Below are positions 5,596 to 7,157 of a stretch of DNA of 7,157 nt, in pieces. Under the pieces are notes generated by a model. That model did no database searches. It was not told the origin of the DNA and worked only from the letters and a program-made list of their open reading frames with translations. The stretch's first letter is position 1, and each line of letters opens with the position of its first letter. The DNA is from Nitrospirota bacterium (lineage in GTDB: Bacteria > Nitrospirota > CAKKRA01 > 9FT-COMBO-42-15), in NCBI GenBank assembly GCA_016214425.1, contig JACRON010000193.1, forward strand, positions 1 to 7,157, written 5' to 3'. The position numbers were made by a program, and so were the translations under genes.

Positions 5596-6410
5596 CTGCC
5601 TATCTTCTCTGCAAACCTCACAGCAGAAAAAAGCTCTCTTCCGGTCCCTGCTGAAGGAGGCATAAAATCCGAGATAAGATAACAATGCTTTAAAAATGAT
5701 TTAAAGCAGTTTGGATAAAGTCTGTATGGCTTAAAAGGCTCGCATGGTTCAAATTGCTCAGCGATTTTTTCCTGCCTTATATGCTCCTCTGAATTATCGC
5801 CTATAAAATAAAGCCTGTTGTCTGAAAACGGCATCAGCCATTTTATCTGTTTTATTGCCTCTTCTTTTAATGCTGCAAGCCTTTCAGCATCAGACAAGAC
5901 GCCTCTCTCAATAAACATATTGATCTTCAGCCCCCTCTTGCCCTCAGGCTGCCTGCTGTTGTCCGGGACAATTGAGATATACATAAAATTCTCATCAATG
6001 GGATATTTTGATAAATCAAAGGACATGGCAAGGTTATCCTTCATTGCAGCAGGGAGCACATCCTCATCCGCAGCCATGTAAATAGTATAAGCAACCCTCT
6101 GCTTCCCTTTATCCTTTTGCAAATATACATGTGGAATATTTAAGATAAGATGAGCAGCCTCTAATTCAGTGCCGTCATTAAGCCGCACACCATAAAACTG
6201 GTTGTTTACCTGAATTATCTCTTTAATCCTTGTATTGTATCTGATGATGCTGCCTGTTTTGACAAGGCTATCTGCCATTGCCTTTGATATAGTGTTAAAC
6301 CCGTCCCTTATTGTTGATGCATCCATCTTTAAGAATGTAAGCGCCTCAACAAGCGAAAGGAGATTAATCTCATTTGTAGTCTTTTGTAAGAAATTTTGAT
6401 GCCTTTTCAT
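5592..6410 (-). CDS. FAD oxidoreductase, C-terminal part of frameshifted gene
   Basis: This frame (272 residues when opened at the ATG at 6410) continues the CrtI/phytoene-desaturase-like amine oxidase fold begun in the upstream fragment. Recognisable parts are DGFNTISKAMADSLVKTG (36-53), the region that in the family places the product in the substrate/FAD domain, NTRIKEI (59-65) and the closing FAD-contact segment LISDFMPPSAGTGREL (245-260). It lacks its own dinucleotide motif, and the ATG at 6410 has no ribosome binding site and lies inside the other frame, so it is not an independent gene. Joined to the upstream part by a one-base skip it gives about 449 residues, normal for the family. 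The end overlaps the lipoprotein start by ATGA. The substrate is unknown and no carotenoid genes are nearby. Confidence 0.75.
   Translation of the reverse strand: MKRHQNFLQKTTNEINLLSLVEALTFLKMDASTIRDGFNTISKAMADSLVKTGSIIRYNTRIKEIIQVNNQFYGVRLNDGTELEAAHLILNIPHVYLQKDKGKQRVAYTIYMAADEDVLPAAMKDNLAMSFDLSKYPIDENFMYISIVPDNSRQPEGKRGLKINMFIERGVLSDAERLAALKEEAIKQIKWLMPFSDNRLYFIGDNSEEHIRQEKIAEQFEPCEPFKPYRLYPNCFKSFLKHCYLISDFMPPSAGTGRELFSAVRFAEKIGR
6370..6410 (-). other. Frameshift site within FAD oxidoreductase gene
   Basis: The N-terminal frame ends at TGA (6372-6370) while the C-terminal frame is already open from at least 6410, 41 bases earlier. Continuity of the family fold across the overlap requires skipping one base (or gaining two). 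The overlap holds two four-base homopolymers, 6382-6385 and 6394-6397, which are plausible places for a one-base indel or sequencing error. A last-moment +1 shift at AAA-TGA-G would also join the frames, but the context lacks the CUU slip codon and Shine-Dalgarno-like stimulator of the prfB type. Confidence 0.75.
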
Positions 6411-6942
6411 AACCGTATTTAGCAGTGGAAAAGAATATTCTTGCCTTCTCTTTAGATAATCTTAAAATCCTTTCAAAGCCCTTATCATCCTTGTTTGAAG
6501 GCAGAAACAGCGGTTTTGCAGCCTCTGCTATTTCATCTATTTTATTATAGAAAACTCTTATGGCCTCTATCTTGTTGGGAAAGACACGATTTAATTCCTC
6601 AAAAAGCTCCTGCCTATCTGAATAAAGATTTATTCTCTGTTCAGGAAGAACTATTTGTAAGTGCAATTCATGAATTGCACTTACATCTTCGGAGATTTGA
6701 GATTTTAGGTTATTGATGCCTGCCTTTGAGAACGCTGTTGGGAAAAGGCCTTTGTCAAGACCCATAAACAGCAAGGGCCCTTGAGGAAACTGATAGCCGC
6801 CTATTTGGGAAATAGCGGCTGAGCCGCCGGCAGACTCCCTTTCATCTATTACTGCAACCTTTTTACCATTTTTTGAAAGAAGGCTAAATGCTGCAAGCCC
6901 TGCAGCGCCAGCGCCAATTATAATGTAATCAAATCCTTCCAA
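6370..6942 (-). CDS. FAD oxidoreductase (CrtI-like), N-terminal part of frameshifted gene
   Basis: Encodes the FAD-binding half (190 residues) of a phytoene-desaturase/amine-oxidase-like flavoprotein. The dinucleotide motif GAGAAG is at 10-15, the ribose-binding acidic pair D33/E34 ends the second strand, and SAGGSAA (37-43) is the typical glycine-rich follow-up. The frame stops at 6370, but the rest of the fold continues in a different frame from 6410 onward. The start is taken as TTG at 6942 because it leaves nine residues before the glycine motif and there is no upstream option: the in-frame codon before it is the ndk stop TAG. GGAG 12 bases upstream, inside the ndk end, may serve reinitiation. 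A 30-bp perfect palindrome lies inside the reading frame and encodes residues 86-96. Confidence 0.75.
   Translation of the reverse strand: MEGFDYIIIGAGAAGLAAFSLLSKNGKKVAVIDERESAGGSAAISQIGGYQFPQGPLLFMGLDKGLFPTAFSKAGINNLKSQISEDVSAIHELHLQIVLPEQRINLYSDRQELFEELNRVFPNKIEAIRVFYNKIDEIAEAAKPLFLPSNKDDKGFERILRLSKEKARIFFSTAKYGYEKASKFLTKDYK
6656..6685. repeat. Perfect 30-bp palindrome inside coding sequence
   Basis: The half-site TGTAAGTGCAATTCA is followed directly, with no spacer, by its exact reverse complement, centred between 6670 and 6671. It is translated in frame as part of VSAIHELHLQ within the FAD oxidoreductase (residues 86-96), in a stretch that looks variable in the family, just before the conserved QIVLPEQRINLY. 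The form suggests a small mobile palindromic element that inserted in frame. No second copy exists in the window. Confidence 0.9.
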
Positions 6943-7157
6943 CTAATTTACCATCTCCATACTGCTGAAGAAAAACGGAATTTCAAACTTTGCAGATTCA
7001 GCAGAATCAGAGCCATGAACAGCGTTCTGCTCAATATTATCTGCAAAATCCGCCCTGATAGTCCCCTTATCTGCCTTCTTTGGGTCAGTGGCGCCCATCA
7101 AATCCCTGTTCTTTTTTATGGCATCCTTGCCTTCAAGAACCAAAACAACAACAGGAC
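6943..7157 (-). CDS. ndk: Nucleoside diphosphate kinase, C-terminal part (5' end outside window)
   Basis: NDK transfers the terminal phosphate of NTPs to NDPs through a phospho-histidine. Only the last 71 residues lie in the window; the frame runs off the high-coordinate edge, where PVVVLVLEGKDAI reads into the known family sequence, so the apparent TTG start at 7143 is not real. The signature block NAVHGSDS contains the active-site histidine (codon 7017-7015), with NRDLMGATDP and GTIRADFA before it and the family's EIPFFFS tail after it. The gene ends in TAG at 6945-6943; the next gene begins at the immediately adjacent, in-frame TTG, suggesting translational coupling. Confidence 0.96.
   Translation of the reverse strand, partial: PVVVLVLEGKDAIKKNRDLMGATDPKKADKGTIRADFADNIEQNAVHGSDSAESAKFEIPFFFSSMEMVN

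Noticed and set aside
5596..5685. N-terminal extension of the lipoprotein frame to 5685
   Set aside because: It would lie wholly within the end of the flavoprotein gene and bury the lipobox signal 50 residues in; the ATGA-coupled start at 5595 gives a normal lipoprotein signal.
1..7157. CRISPR arrays, tRNA or rRNA genes, transposases, phage genes
   Set aside because: No spaced direct repeats, no cloverleaf or rRNA-like sequence and no recombinase or phage protein motifs were seen on either strand.

Overview
This window reads as accessory or housekeeping chromosome from a Gram-negative bacterium with respiratory and sulfur metabolism. All seven genes lie on the minus strand, so transcription runs from high to low coordinates. 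Evidence for a Gram-negative cell is a Tat-exported SoxY, a multihaem c-type cytochrome and a putative outer-membrane lipoprotein with a lipobox. Base composition looks moderate to AT-leaning and the style of the genes suggests an environmental Nitrospirota- or deltaproteobacteria-like lineage, but nothing here fixes the taxon.

Region by region, in transcription order. (1) 7157-4372: the 3' end of ndk (nucleoside diphosphate kinase), then a CrtI/phytoene-desaturase-like FAD oxidoreductase split into two frames by a +1-type frameshift near 6370-6410, then a lipoprotein resembling the hydrolase domain of PgaB. The junctions are tight: a TTG start directly after the ndk stop codon, and an ATGA overlap into the lipoprotein gene. 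(2) 4286-2497: gcvH and lpdA, five bases apart, encoding the lipoyl carrier protein and the dihydrolipoamide dehydrogenase that reoxidises it. (3) 2496-2273: an intergenic region with a palindromic hairpin of dispersed-repeat type, a strong sigma70-like promoter (TTGACA-18-TATTAT), a G-rich leader and a near-ideal Shine-Dalgarno. (4) 2272-68: soxY, a sulfur-carrier protein ending in the Gly-Gly-Cys swinging arm, followed by a large cytochrome with eight CXXCH motifs plus one possible CX8CH motif.

The most unusual part is the soxY-cytochrome pair. The two genes are in the same frame, separated only by one TAA and seven sense codons. The cytochrome has neither a visible signal peptide nor a ribosome binding site, although haem attachment needs export to the periplasm. 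No soxZ or other sox gene is in the window. A working hypothesis is a SoxY-dependent sulfur-compound redox module in which the multihaem cytochrome takes electrons from, or acts on, the carrier-bound sulfur; this is inference. Other items of note are a perfect 30-bp palindrome inside the FAD oxidoreductase reading frame and the frameshift in that same gene.
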